Shown one piece after another: positions 1 through 5,630 of a stretch of DNA of 7,018 bases (positions are counted from its first letter, which is position 1; each line of letters starts with the position of its first letter). The position numbers and the translations under genes are program-made. A model generated the notes under the pieces. The model worked only from the letters and a program-made list of their open reading frames with translations, was not told where the DNA came from and ran no database searches. Location: NCBI GenBank assembly GCA_028822125.1, contig JAPKEK010000107.1, positions 1 to 7,018 on the forward strand, read 5' to 3'. The stretch is from Pseudomonadales bacterium. Lineage in GTDB: Bacteria; Pseudomonadota; Gammaproteobacteria; Pseudomonadales; Azotimanducaceae.

Positions 1-99
1 ATACATGTAGCCGACACCGACGGTAGGTGTGGCGTAGGAAGCGATCAATCCCCAACTGAGCCTTGCTGTCGGCGGATTCTTATTTCCAAACTGCTGCAA
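1..99 (-). CDS. Partial membrane protein N-terminus, possibly a transporter
   Basis: Reading the minus strand, a frame is open from 117 to the left edge of the window after an in-frame TAG at 120-118. The only reasonable start I see is TTG at 99-97, preceded by AGGG at 109-106 with a 6-base spacer. It encodes a short polar stretch (MQQFGNKNPPTARLSW) followed by a hydrophobic, Gly/Thr/Val/Tyr-rich segment (GLIASYATPTVGVGYMY) that looks like the start of a first membrane helix. The pattern recalls the N-terminus of major-facilitator or sugar-cation-symporter type carriers, but only about 33 residues are visible and family assignment is a guess. It is divergent from the acyl-CoA synthetase, so a role in substrate uptake would fit the context. 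The 5' end is uncertain because no ATG is available in frame before codon 32. Confidence 0.42.
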   Translation of the reverse strand, partial: MQQFGNKNPPTARLSWGLIASYATPTVGVGYMY

Positions 100-266
100 T
101 CGTTTCCCTAAGCTAAACTAATGACGCCCCACTTTGTCAGGAAACGAATAACCATTCAAGAATTCTTTCATTTCAACTATGGGCCAAATTTCGGTATCCT
201 GTTTGCATTATTTTTATGCTAGAACGGTGCGACGGTGACCTGGTTCACACAAAGGAGCTTTACTCG
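100..266. promoter_or_regulatory. Divergent intergenic region upstream of the acyl-CoA synthetase
   Basis: This 167-base stretch separates the left-edge minus-strand frame from the acyl-CoA synthetase and should carry promoters for both. On the plus strand the best sigma70-like pair I see is TTTCAA (171-176), 18 bases, TATCCT (195-200). TATGCT at 215-220 is an alternative -10 without a matching -35. Both are weak matches. The strong element is the ribosome site AAAGGAG at 251-257, nine bases before the ATG at 267. It decides the start of the downstream gene over the ATG at 216, which has no comparable site. Confidence 0.35.
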
Positions 267-1907
267 ATGACAATGCAACAAACACCACTACTCATATCTC
301 GTATTGTTGGCAGGGGTGCACAAGTAGACCCTCAGGAAGAAATTGTCACTCTGATGGCAGAGGGAACACACAGGCAGACCTTGAAAGCCACCTGGCAGCG
401 AGCCAACCAATTGGCAGGCGCATTGGCATCTCTGGGAATAAAGCCTGGAGATAGAGTTGCTAGCTTCATGTGGAACAATTATCGCCATCTGGAATTGTAC
501 CAGGCGGTACCTTCCATGGGCGCAGTGTTACATACACTGAATATACGGCTCAGTTCAACTGATCTGGATTACATCATCAATCATGCTCAGGACAAGGTCA
601 TCTTTATTGACGAAGACTTATTACCATTGCTCGATCCCCTGCTGGACAAAATACCTTCAGTCCAAAAATTAGTCATCTGCCGTCATGGTGAAGAGGGTGA
701 AACAACCTTTGCCGATACAGAGGACTATGAAGATTTCATTACAGGCCAACCATTGACTTATAACTGGCCAGACCTCGATGAAAACTCACCGATGGGCCTT
801 TGCTATACCAGCGGCACCACAGGCAAACCCAAGGGCGTTATGTATACAAATCGTTCTACCTACCTGCATACAATGGCTCAAGCCATGACTGATTCCATGA
901 GCCTGTCTGCTCTGGATGCAGTATGTGGTATCGTGCCGATGTTTCACGCCATGGGATGGGGGATCCCCTTTACAGCCTCCATGCTCGGATGCAAACAGGT
1001 CATGCCGCACCGGTTCATGGATGCCGAACGTCTACTCACACTGATGTGCGAAGAAGAAGTGACCTTGTCTGCTGGCGTACCCACCATCTGGCAGGGTATC
1101 AAGGCTGTTCTTGAAGCAAACCCAAGCAGATTTGACACTAACAATCTATCTCGATTGACCTGCGGCGGTTCGGCGCCACCAGTATCCATGATGCGCTGGT
1201 ACTCGGAAAAACACAGTATCGAAATGATTCAAGGCTGGGGAATGACCGAAACTAATCCCCTGGGAACTCTCTCACGAAAAGTTGCAAAACGCTCCCATCT
1301 GAAACTCAGTGAAGACCAGCAGTTCGAAAACATTGCAAAAGCGGGACTATCAATTCCCGGTCTGGAAATTGAAATATTTGATGAGCACTGGAATCCTCTA
1401 CCCCATGACGGGGAGGCCGTGGGCGAGCTTTTGATTCGTGGGCCCTGGATCTGCTCTGAATATTATAATGATCCTCAGCCTGACAAATTCTATGACGACT
1501 GGTTGATTACAGGAGATGTAGCAAAGATAGACCCAGAACAGTATCTGATTATTGCAGATCGATCCAAAGATCTCATAAAATCGGGCGGCGAGTGGATCTC
1601 ATCAGTAGACCTGGAGAATCACATTGTTTCACTGGAAGGCGTGCAGCAGGCTGCCGTGGTTGCACAACCTCACCCTAAATGGGATGAACGTCCGGTGGCA
1701 TTGGTGATTCTTGTCGACGGTACTAATGTAACGAAAGATCTGATTTTAGAACATTGTTCAGAAATTTTTGCCAAGTGGCAGCTTCCAGATGATGTCATCT
1801 TTGTACATGAGATCCCACTAACCTCCACCGGCAAGATCAATAAAAAGAATATCCGCGCTGACCTCGAAGCAGAGGGTTATCAGCTACCGGATCTCAGGTC
1901 TGCGTAG
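267..1907 (+). CDS. AMP-forming fatty acyl-CoA synthetase, AlkK-like
   Basis: A 546-residue member of the ANL (adenylate-forming) superfamily that should activate a carboxylic acid with ATP to the acyl-AMP and then to the CoA thioester in the cytoplasm. The adenylation motifs are all present and in order: phosphate loop YTSGTTGKPKG at 180-190, GWGMTE at 323-328, TGD at 415-417, the hinge and C-terminal-domain block DRSKDLIKSGGEWIS at 431-445, and STGKINKK near the end with the catalytic lysine at about 523. The overall wording (for example WNNYRHLE, KWDERP, IKSGGEWIS) is very close to medium-chain acyl-CoA synthetases of the Pseudomonas AlkK type. Chain length preference is not readable. I chose ATG 267 because AAAGGAG lies nine bases upstream; an ATG at 216 would add 17 unlikely residues. 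It is apparently monocistronic, and its neighbours suggest lipid or hydrocarbon-derived acid catabolism. The family call is firm; the exact substrate is inference. Confidence 0.95.
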   Translation: MTMQQTPLLISRIVGRGAQVDPQEEIVTLMAEGTHRQTLKATWQRANQLAGALASLGIKPGDRVASFMWNNYRHLELYQAVPSMGAVLHTLNIRLSSTDLDYIINHAQDKVIFIDEDLLPLLDPLLDKIPSVQKLVICRHGEEGETTFADTEDYEDFITGQPLTYNWPDLDENSPMGLCYTSGTTGKPKGVMYTNRSTYLHTMAQAMTDSMSLSALDAVCGIVPMFHAMGWGIPFTASMLGCKQVMPHRFMDAERLLTLMCEEEVTLSAGVPTIWQGIKAVLEANPSRFDTNNLSRLTCGGSAPPVSMMRWYSEKHSIEMIQGWGMTETNPLGTLSRKVAKRSHLKLSEDQQFENIAKAGLSIPGLEIEIFDEHWNPLPHDGEAVGELLIRGPWICSEYYNDPQPDKFYDDWLITGDVAKIDPEQYLIIADRSKDLIKSGGEWISSVDLENHIVSLEGVQQAAVVAQPHPKWDERPVALVILVDGTNVTKDLILEHCSEIFAKWQLPDDVIFVHEIPLTSTGKINKKNIRADLEAEGYQLPDLRSA

Positions 1908-1962
1908 ACGGCGACTGCTGCCGCGAATAAGTTTGTCGAACATTAATCATCGACCGAGGTCA

Positions 1963-2002
1963 GTGATTTCTGTGCCGGGCGCTTTTCGCCAAGCGCAGAA
2001 TC
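1963..2002. other. Imperfect hairpin between convergent genes
   Basis: GCGCTT (1979-1984) and AAGCGC (1991-1996) form a perfect 6-bp stem with a 6-base loop. GATTTCT before it and AGAATC after it can extend the stem if a 7-base bulge and one extra T are allowed. It sits between the end of the acyl-CoA synthetase and the end of the broken minus-strand gene, where a shared terminator would be expected. Neither side carries a run of T, so it does not qualify as a typical intrinsic terminator. It could still slow transcription or protect a 3' end. Confidence 0.3.
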
Positions 2003-2022
2003 AGGCCTGCAGTTCTGCATGA

Positions 2023-2520
2023 CTACCCTGCGTTATCTCTATCGATGCCGCCGATCACTTCGGTGCCTTCGATGCCCCGACGCCTGAACATGATGCCGTC
2101 GCCGTACATCAAGCCCAATGTACCAGACCGTGTCAGTGCCACGGTAATGTGAGCCCGGATAATAATAATCATCGAACTGTGAATGATGGCCACCTCGGTC
2201 CTGCCTATAACCTACTTGTACGACGATCGGACTGACCCAGCGCCGGTGGTTGCCATCATAACCACTGTAGTAATAAGACTGGGGTCGACCTGACTGGTAC
2301 GCCCGTTGCGTTATGTCTGACCATGATGGGTATCATATCGCCGAGTACCAAATCTTTTAGACCGCGGCGCCATTATTTCGGCCTGTTCAACAACCCTGGG
2401 AGTAGCAGAGCCCTGTGCAATCTCCGCTACCTGATCAGGCATCACAGTCTGTTCCGCGCGGCTATCCACCGTAAACACCAATGCAACAAGAAGAAAAAAC
2501 AAACCTATCCCTAATTTCAT
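2023..2520 (-). pseudogene. Small secreted/envelope protein gene, frame-broken
   Basis: The ATG at 2520 has a good ribosome site (GAGG at 2532-2529, 8-base spacer) and opens with a clear Sec signal peptide: Lys at 3, a hydrophobic core GLFFLLVALVFTV, and a likely cleavage near SRAEQ. This frame ends at TAA 2313-2311 after 69 residues. A different frame is open from about 2332 to 2039 and reads as an aromatic Gly/His-rich protein with two similar patches, YYYSGYDGNHRRW and YYYPGSHYRGTDTVW. That frame turns into Arg/His-rich noise at its end. There the original frame becomes sensible again (GLMYGDGIMFRRRGIEGTEV) and runs to TAG 2025-2023. The first and last pieces share the frame of ATG 2520, so two compensating single-base shifts, near 2311-2334 and near 2100-2125, would give a protein of about 165 residues. 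I do not recognise the family. Decay or sequencing error are both possible. An alternative is a genuine 69-residue protein (2311-2520). Confidence 0.42.
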
Positions 2521-2554
2521 TACACTATCCTCACCGAAGGAAATCCTAGTGTAA
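2520..2554 (-). promoter_or_regulatory. Hairpin that could mask the ribosome site of the secreted-protein gene
   Basis: On the minus strand TTACACTA (2554-2547) pairs perfectly with TAGTGTAA (2527-2520). Inside it TCCT (2541-2538) pairs with AGGA (2531-2528), which directly adjoins the right arm, leaving a 5-base bulge on the left and a 6-base loop. The result is a 12-bp stem. AGGA holds most of the GAGG ribosome site, and the last paired base is the A of the start codon. If this region is transcribed, the fold would hide the start from ribosomes. The outer arms could equally be a DNA operator. The pairing is seen; the function is inferred. Confidence 0.35.
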
Positions 2555-2590
2555 CCCCTGCAACTTGAATGGAAACTGAACGGGCGACGA

Positions 2591-2626
2591 CAGGCAAAAA
2601 ATTTGATCTAATAGCAGCCTTGCCTG
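2591..2626. repeat. Inverted repeat upstream of the Rieske ferredoxin
   Basis: CAGGCAA (2591-2597) and TTGCCTG (2620-2626) are perfect 7-bp inverted arms separated by 22 bases. The spacer contains TCTAAT (2607-2612), one mismatch from a consensus -10 box. The right arm ends one base before the ribosome site GAGG at 2628. It may be an operator flanking the promoter or a leader hairpin. No good -35 is evident. Confidence 0.25.
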
Positions 2627-2637
2627 TGAGGTTATAA

Positions 2638-2955
2638 ATGAGTAAAACTTTTAACGTAGTCGCGTCTGTTGACGAAATACCAGAGAATGGACAACTCCGG
2701 GTTGTCATCGACGATATAGAAATATTAATCTGTCACCATGCCCAGAGGTTCTATGCACTGGGATATTACTGTAGCCATGAAAACCTCCCCCTGGAAGATG
2801 GGATGCTTGAAAACGGTTGTATTATCTGCCCCTATCATGGGGCCGAATTTTGCCTGAAAGACGGCAGTGTGCAAGCTTCACCGGCTTATGAGGACCTCAA
2901 AACCTATCCTCTGAAGATTATAGAAAACACTATTGCGATTTCGATTTCAAACTAA
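2638..2955 (+). CDS. Rieske-type [2Fe-2S] ferredoxin
   Basis: A 105-residue soluble protein made of a single Rieske domain. The two cluster-binding boxes are C45-S-H47 and C64-P-Y-H67, separated by the usual 16 residues; the two cysteines and two histidines ligate a [2Fe-2S] cluster. The second box continues into GAEFCLKDGS, as in ferredoxins of the BphF/NirD-like class. Such proteins carry electrons to ring-hydroxylating or other oxygenases, or form small subunits of reductases. There is no signal peptide, so it is cytoplasmic. The length is normal for a stand-alone ferredoxin. GAGG at 2628-2631, six bases before ATG, supports the start. No oxygenase alpha subunit or ferredoxin reductase gene is in the window, so its partner must lie elsewhere. 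The two nearby LLM genes are not known to need a Rieske partner. It is divergent from the broken secreted-protein gene. Confidence 0.93.
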   Translation: MSKTFNVVASVDEIPENGQLRVVIDDIEILICHHAQRFYALGYYCSHENLPLEDGMLENGCIICPYHGAEFCLKDGSVQASPAYEDLKTYPLKIIENTIAISISN

Positions 2956-3001
2956 AACAGCCATTCAGCCAGAAATATGGGCGCTGCCTGCCGCCGAGCC
3001 C

Positions 3002-3190
3002 TCAAAAATCTGTGTATTCATCCTGAAGCGCTTTTTCCTGCTCAATATCAAGCGCATTGAGCGCTTCCATATGAGCTGCAATGAAGGCTTCAGTATTTTC
3101 ATAACGAGCCACTACATTACCTCGCCATATCACCACCAGGCTTTCCTTATCCGCGCCCTTGAATACGCCCGTTTTCAATCGCTCACCCAT
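3002..3190 (-). CDS. Small protein of unknown function, 62 residues
   Basis: I do not recognise this protein. The ATG at 3190 opens a 62-residue frame with protein-like texture: a basic start (MGERLKTGVFKG), a beta-like stretch (SLVVIWRGNVVARY), then a long, mostly acidic amphipathic stretch likely to be helical (TEAFIAAHMEALNALDIEQ, then KALQDEYTDF). It has no cysteine, signal peptide or membrane segment. It ends 46 bases from the stop of the Rieske gene and is convergent with it. No convincing ribosome site precedes the ATG, which lowers confidence; an in-frame TGA three codons upstream leaves little room for an earlier start. The opposite-strand frame across the same bases (2933-3220) overlaps the Rieske gene's end and looks like its shadow. 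This may be a real small gene or a remnant. Confidence 0.42.
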   Translation of the reverse strand: MGERLKTGVFKGADKESLVVIWRGNVVARYENTEAFIAAHMEALNALDIEQEKALQDEYTDF

Positions 3191-3239
3191 GCCAATTCAG
3201 CCGAAACAAAGTCGGGTTAGTTTACCTACCAGCCACAGG

Positions 3240-3254
3240 GGTTTCCATGAAACC
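3240..3254. repeat. Short palindrome between divergent genes
   Basis: GGTTTC, CAT, GAAACC is a dyad with perfect 6-bp arms and a 3-base centre. It lies between the small minus-strand gene and the LLM gene that starts at 3347, where an operator would be expected. I could not find a convincing promoter pair around it, so the regulatory role is a suggestion only. Confidence 0.22.
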
Positions 3255-3346
3255 TTTATGGTTAATTTTCCATTCAGGACGTTTTATTGATGCAGACGGC
3301 AATCATCAATGTCACAATAGCATTTTTCTTAAAGGATCGGCTCGCA

Positions 3347-4264
3347 ATGCAAATTGGACTCATGTTATCTGTTTCCGACGATGTCAATGGTACCATTGAG
3401 AACGTCGTTGAAAACGCCAAGGCCGCGGAGTCAGAAGGCTTTTCCAGCCTGTGGATGGCTAATATCTTTGGTCTCGACGCCATCACCACGCTGGCGATTA
3501 TCGGTCAGGCTACCAAATCAATTCTTTTGGGAACAGCTGTCACACCCACTTACCCCAGACACCCCACAGCACTGGCGCAACAGGCCCTGACCACCGGCGC
3601 CGCCTGCCAAGGAAGATTCACGCTGGGCATTGGCCTGTCACATCAAGTGGTCATTGAGAATATGCTCGGACTCTCCTACAGCAAACCAGCCAGGCACATG
3701 AGGGAGTACCTGGCGGTCCTGTTGCCTCTGCTTCGAGGCGAGACGGTCTCTCACAAGGGCGAGCTCTATCAGGTAAATCAGATCAAGCTAGCCATGCCGG
3801 GGCAAACCGAAGTACCCACTCTGGTGGCCGCCCTCGGCCCGGTCATGCTGAAACTCGCAGGCCAACAGGCTCAGGGAACTATCACCTGGATGACCGGGCC
3901 AAAGACCCTGGAAGAACATATAATCCCAACCATCAATGCAGCAGCAGCGGCAGCAGGAAAACCCAACGCCAGGATCGCCGCTGGGTTTCCGGTACTCATT
4001 ACCAATAATGAGGCGGCCGCACGAGAACAGATAGGAAAATCCCTGCAGATTTACGGCATGCTACCTTCTTATCGCGCCATGCTTGACAGAGAAGGTATTG
4101 CGGGGCCACAAGATCTAGCCCTGGTAGGCAGTGAGGCTTCTGTAAGAGGCGCAATGGCAAGGCTTCGGGACCTGGGCGTTACCGAATTCTGTGCAGCGAT
4201 CAGTGCTGATAATGTTGAAGAACAGAATCGAACCCGGGCATTTCTGGCAAGCGAGTGCCATTAA
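3347..4264 (+). CDS. LLM-class oxidoreductase, F420-type (TIGR03564-like)
   Basis: A 305-residue enzyme with a single luciferase-like (bacterial luciferase/F420 reductase) TIM-barrel domain. The start MQIGLML is the typical first strand. Landmarks are GFSSLWMANIFGLDA at 31-45, LGTAVTPTYPRHP at 61-73, GRFTLGIGLSH at 89-99, ARHMREYL at 115-122, VAALGPVMLKLAG at 160-172, TWMTGPKTL at 180-188 and GMLPSYRAMLDREG at 237-250. As I remember it, this order and wording match the TIGR03564 family of F420-dependent LLM enzymes closely; the match is from memory, not a search. Such enzymes move hydride between F420 (or FMN) and an unknown substrate in the cytoplasm. I chose ATG 3347, with AAAGGA at 3331-3336 upstream, over ATG 3290, which would add 19 residues before the conserved first strand. 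It faces the next LLM gene tail to tail, nine bases apart. The superfamily is firm, the cofactor is inferred, and the substrate is unknown. Confidence 0.9.
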   Translation: MQIGLMLSVSDDVNGTIENVVENAKAAESEGFSSLWMANIFGLDAITTLAIIGQATKSILLGTAVTPTYPRHPTALAQQALTTGAACQGRFTLGIGLSHQVVIENMLGLSYSKPARHMREYLAVLLPLLRGETVSHKGELYQVNQIKLAMPGQTEVPTLVAALGPVMLKLAGQQAQGTITWMTGPKTLEEHIIPTINAAAAAAGKPNARIAAGFPVLITNNEAAAREQIGKSLQIYGMLPSYRAMLDREGIAGPQDLALVGSEASVRGAMARLRDLGVTEFCAAISADNVEEQNRTRAFLASECH

Positions 4265-4273
4265 CCCACCGTC

Positions 4274-5194
4274 TCAATTTTCTGAAAATATCGGGATAAC
4301 TTGCTCTATCAGACTCCGAGTCTGATACATGACGTCCCGGGCACCCTCAGCGATAGGTATGAGCACAAATTTGGAGCACCCTGCGGCAATATACTCATTG
4401 ATGCGGAAAATAATATCCTCTGCTTCACCGATGACCAGGTAACGACTGGGGTCCAGTTGGGTTCTTGCCGCCAGTCCCTTTATCGACTGCTGGGAGACCT
4501 GTTCATCGGCATTCCCAAAACGAAACGAAAAAGTAGCACCATAGTGATCATCATCAATATGCCGCCCGGTATCCAGTAAAGCTTCCTTGATACCCTTGAT
4601 AACCCGGGCAGTTTGTTCAGGTGTATCAATACCTGCCAGCCAGCCGGTACCGATCCGAGCTGTTCGACGCATAGCTGACTCACTCGCCCCACCTATCCAG
4701 ATTGGCAGTTTTGGGTTAGCCGGTTTGGGCGAAATAGAAGCTCGATCATAATTGAAAAACTCACCAGCAAAACTGACTTCTTCCTCCTGCCATAGCCGTT
4801 GCACCAGGGTAAGCGCCTCGTCAGCTTTTTTCCCCCGCCTTTTTGTGGGGATCCCGGTTGACCGATAATCCAGACTGAGGGCACTGCCAATCCCGAATGC
4901 CGGCAGCAGCCTGCCATCACTCAAGCGATCAATTGTCGCACACTGCTTTGCAGTCAGTAACGGATCCCTCAATGCAATACTGGCAACATTCATTCCGAAC
5001 CGAATTCTTTGTGTCGCCCCGGCAAGCGCAGCCATGGTAGACAGGGTCTCCAGGTTTGGTTCTTTTGAAACCAATCGATCTGTTTGCCAGATAGAATCCA
5101 GGCCCCCTAATTCACACAATTCTGCCCATTGAAAATAGTCTTTGCCTGTAGCAAAGGGACATCGCGCTAATCCAATACCAATTCCAATTGTCAT
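4274..5194 (-). CDS. LLM-class flavin/F420-dependent oxidoreductase
   Basis: A 306-residue single-domain luciferase-like oxidoreductase, paralogous in fold but clearly a different subfamily from its convergent neighbour. Visible landmarks are the first strand TIGIGIGLARCPF, GGLDSIWQTDRL at 30-41, IRFGMNVASIALRDP at 64-78, the LLM signature IDRLSDGRLLPAFGIG at 88-103, FAGEFFNYD at 142-150, PKPANPKLPIWIGGAS at 156-171 and TARIGTGWL at 178-186. Enzymes of this type use FMN or F420 for oxidation, reduction or monooxygenation of organic molecules; the exact reaction cannot be read. AGAGGTG at 5211-5205 lies ten bases before ATG 5194 and favours that start. A GTG at 5203 is in frame but too close to this site. 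A TATAAT box at 5240-5235 gives it its own promoter. It is convergent with the other LLM gene with no visible terminator between them, so their transcripts may overlap. Confidence 0.9.
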   Translation of the reverse strand: MTIGIGIGLARCPFATGKDYFQWAELCELGGLDSIWQTDRLVSKEPNLETLSTMAALAGATQRIRFGMNVASIALRDPLLTAKQCATIDRLSDGRLLPAFGIGSALSLDYRSTGIPTKRRGKKADEALTLVQRLWQEEEVSFAGEFFNYDRASISPKPANPKLPIWIGGASESAMRRTARIGTGWLAGIDTPEQTARVIKGIKEALLDTGRHIDDDHYGATFSFRFGNADEQVSQQSIKGLAARTQLDPSRYLVIGEAEDIIFRINEYIAAGCSKFVLIPIAEGARDVMYQTRSLIEQVIPIFSEN

Positions 5195-5234
5195 AGATGG
5201 CACCCACCTCTGGTCCAGGTTGCTTTTGAAAACA

Positions 5235-5240
5235 ATTATA
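5235..5240 (-). promoter_or_regulatory. Consensus -10 box for the minus-strand LLM gene
   Basis: The minus strand reads TATAAT, a perfect sigma70 -10 element, which would place transcription start near 5228 and a leader of about 34 bases before ATG 5194. At 17-base spacing the -35 position (5263-5258) reads CAGCTA, a poor match. That position overlaps the left arm of the inverted repeat at 5261-5312. A strong -10 with no -35 is often seen at activator-dependent promoters. Confidence 0.5.
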
Positions 5241-5260
5241 TCTATCTCGAAAAATGCTAG

Positions 5261-5312
5261 CTGGCTGTTTTAACCAGAAACAAGGTCTATCTTGTTTCAT
5301 AAACCCAGCCAG
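5261..5312. repeat. Nested inverted repeat upstream of the LLM promoter
   Basis: The outer arms CTGGCTG (5261-5267) and CAGCCAG (5306-5312) are perfect 7-bp complements. Nested within them, GAAACAAG (5277-5284) and CTTGTTTC (5291-5298) are perfect 8-bp arms around a 6-base centre. The 22-base inner dyad has the size of operators bound by dimeric regulators such as TetR-type proteins. The outer left arm overlaps the -35 position of the LLM promoter. Because the dyads sit upstream of the core promoter, activation is as likely as repression. No regulator gene is visible in the window. Confidence 0.4.
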
Positions 5313-5365
5313 ATGCAACTGGCATTATTATCCAAACCAATGTCAGGTAGAACAGCGACCGGCCA

Positions 5366-5473
5366 TTACTTTTTCAGAGGCGTTTGTGTGGCAAGTTCGT
5401 TATAAGGCTGATCCTGATCAAACCATCGGCCAAACAGACCAACCTGACAGTACTTACCAAATTGATCCTTCAT
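5366..5473 (-). CDS. Doubtful small ORF, 35 residues
   Basis: The frame reads MKDQFGKYCQVGLFGRWFDQ and continues for 15 more mostly polar residues. Its ATG overlaps the TGA of the frame upstream (TTATGA), the arrangement seen in translationally coupled genes or at a frameshift. Upstream there is only a weak AGGG, four bases before the ATG. A third minus-strand stretch downstream (about 5288-5360) encodes a hydrophobic segment (SLFYLTLVWIIMPVASGW) in yet another frame. The three pieces could therefore be remains of one decayed membrane protein. Frames this short arise by chance, so I give it low weight. Confidence 0.18.
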   Translation of the reverse strand: MKDQFGKYCQVGLFGRWFDQDQPYNELATQTPLKK

Positions 5474-5568
5474 AAGCCCTGCTGAGCCGTCACTATCAAC
5501 GCGGTTAACTCAATCACTAAAATCAGGAATTCAGTGTATGCTCTGATATCATCAGGAGAGAGTGTCAT
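5470..5568 (-). CDS. Doubtful small ORF with a hydrophobic helix, 32 residues
   Basis: The frame starts MTLSPDDIRAYTE and continues with one hydrophobic stretch (FLILVIELTALIVTA), ending at TGA 5472-5470. It would be a tiny single-pass membrane peptide, or the first piece of a decayed gene together with the overlapping frame at 5366-5473. There is no good ribosome site before ATG 5568. It overlaps the upstream region of the divergent dehydrogenase gene but not its candidate promoter. Confidence 0.18.
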   Translation of the reverse strand: MTLSPDDIRAYTEFLILVIELTALIVTAQQGL

Positions 5569-5602
5569 TATTACAAAGCCACAGCATGAAAAAGCGGGCT
5601 TA

Positions 5603-5630
5603 TTGTTTCAATCGAGACACAGCAGATAAT
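5603..5630 (+). promoter_or_regulatory. Candidate promoter for the dehydrogenase-epoxide hydrolase operon
   Basis: TTGTTT (5603-5608), 16 bases, GATAAT (5625-5630) resembles a sigma70 promoter. The -10 differs at one base from consensus, while the -35 keeps only the TTG. Transcription would begin near 5637, giving a leader of about 62 bases before the TTG start at 5699. Confidence 0.33.

Noticed and set aside
216..266. Longer N-terminus of the acyl-CoA synthetase from ATG 216
   Set aside because: No ribosome site precedes it, while AAAGGAG is well placed for ATG 267, and the extra 17 residues do not resemble the family's N-terminus.
786..1189. Overlapping frames on both strands inside the acyl-CoA synthetase
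   Set aside because: They lie entirely within a strongly supported gene and their Cys/His/Arg-rich translations look like out-of-frame shadows.
2040..2234. Plus-strand open frame opposite the broken gene
   Set aside because: It lacks a start with a ribosome site, and its Asp/His/Asn-rich translation is what the antisense of the minus-strand gene would give.
2244..2266. Hairpin GTGGTT/AACCAC
   Set aside because: It lies inside the probable coding part of the broken gene, is only 6 bp, and has no obvious role.
2323..2514. Plus-strand frame opposite the secreted-protein gene
   Set aside because: No ribosome site, basic low-complexity translation, and it mirrors the signal-peptide gene that has a good start.
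2520..2708. Minus-strand frame across the Rieske start
   Set aside because: It overlaps the start of a clear Rieske gene and its translation has no recognisable character.
2956..3001. GC-rich possible terminator after the Rieske gene
   Set aside because: Only a 4-bp stem (GGGC/GCCC) with a long loop can be drawn, and no proper T-run follows.
2933..3220. Plus-strand frame after the Rieske gene
   Set aside because: It overlaps the Rieske end out of frame without a ribosome site, and the opposite strand (3002-3190) reads more like a protein.
3290..3346. Earlier start for the plus-strand LLM gene
   Set aside because: It would add 19 residues before the conserved first strand, and the better ribosome site is just before ATG 3347.
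5254..5475. 73-residue plus-strand frame
   Set aside because: No ribosome site, its start lies next to the inverted repeat, and the composition is not protein-like enough to call.
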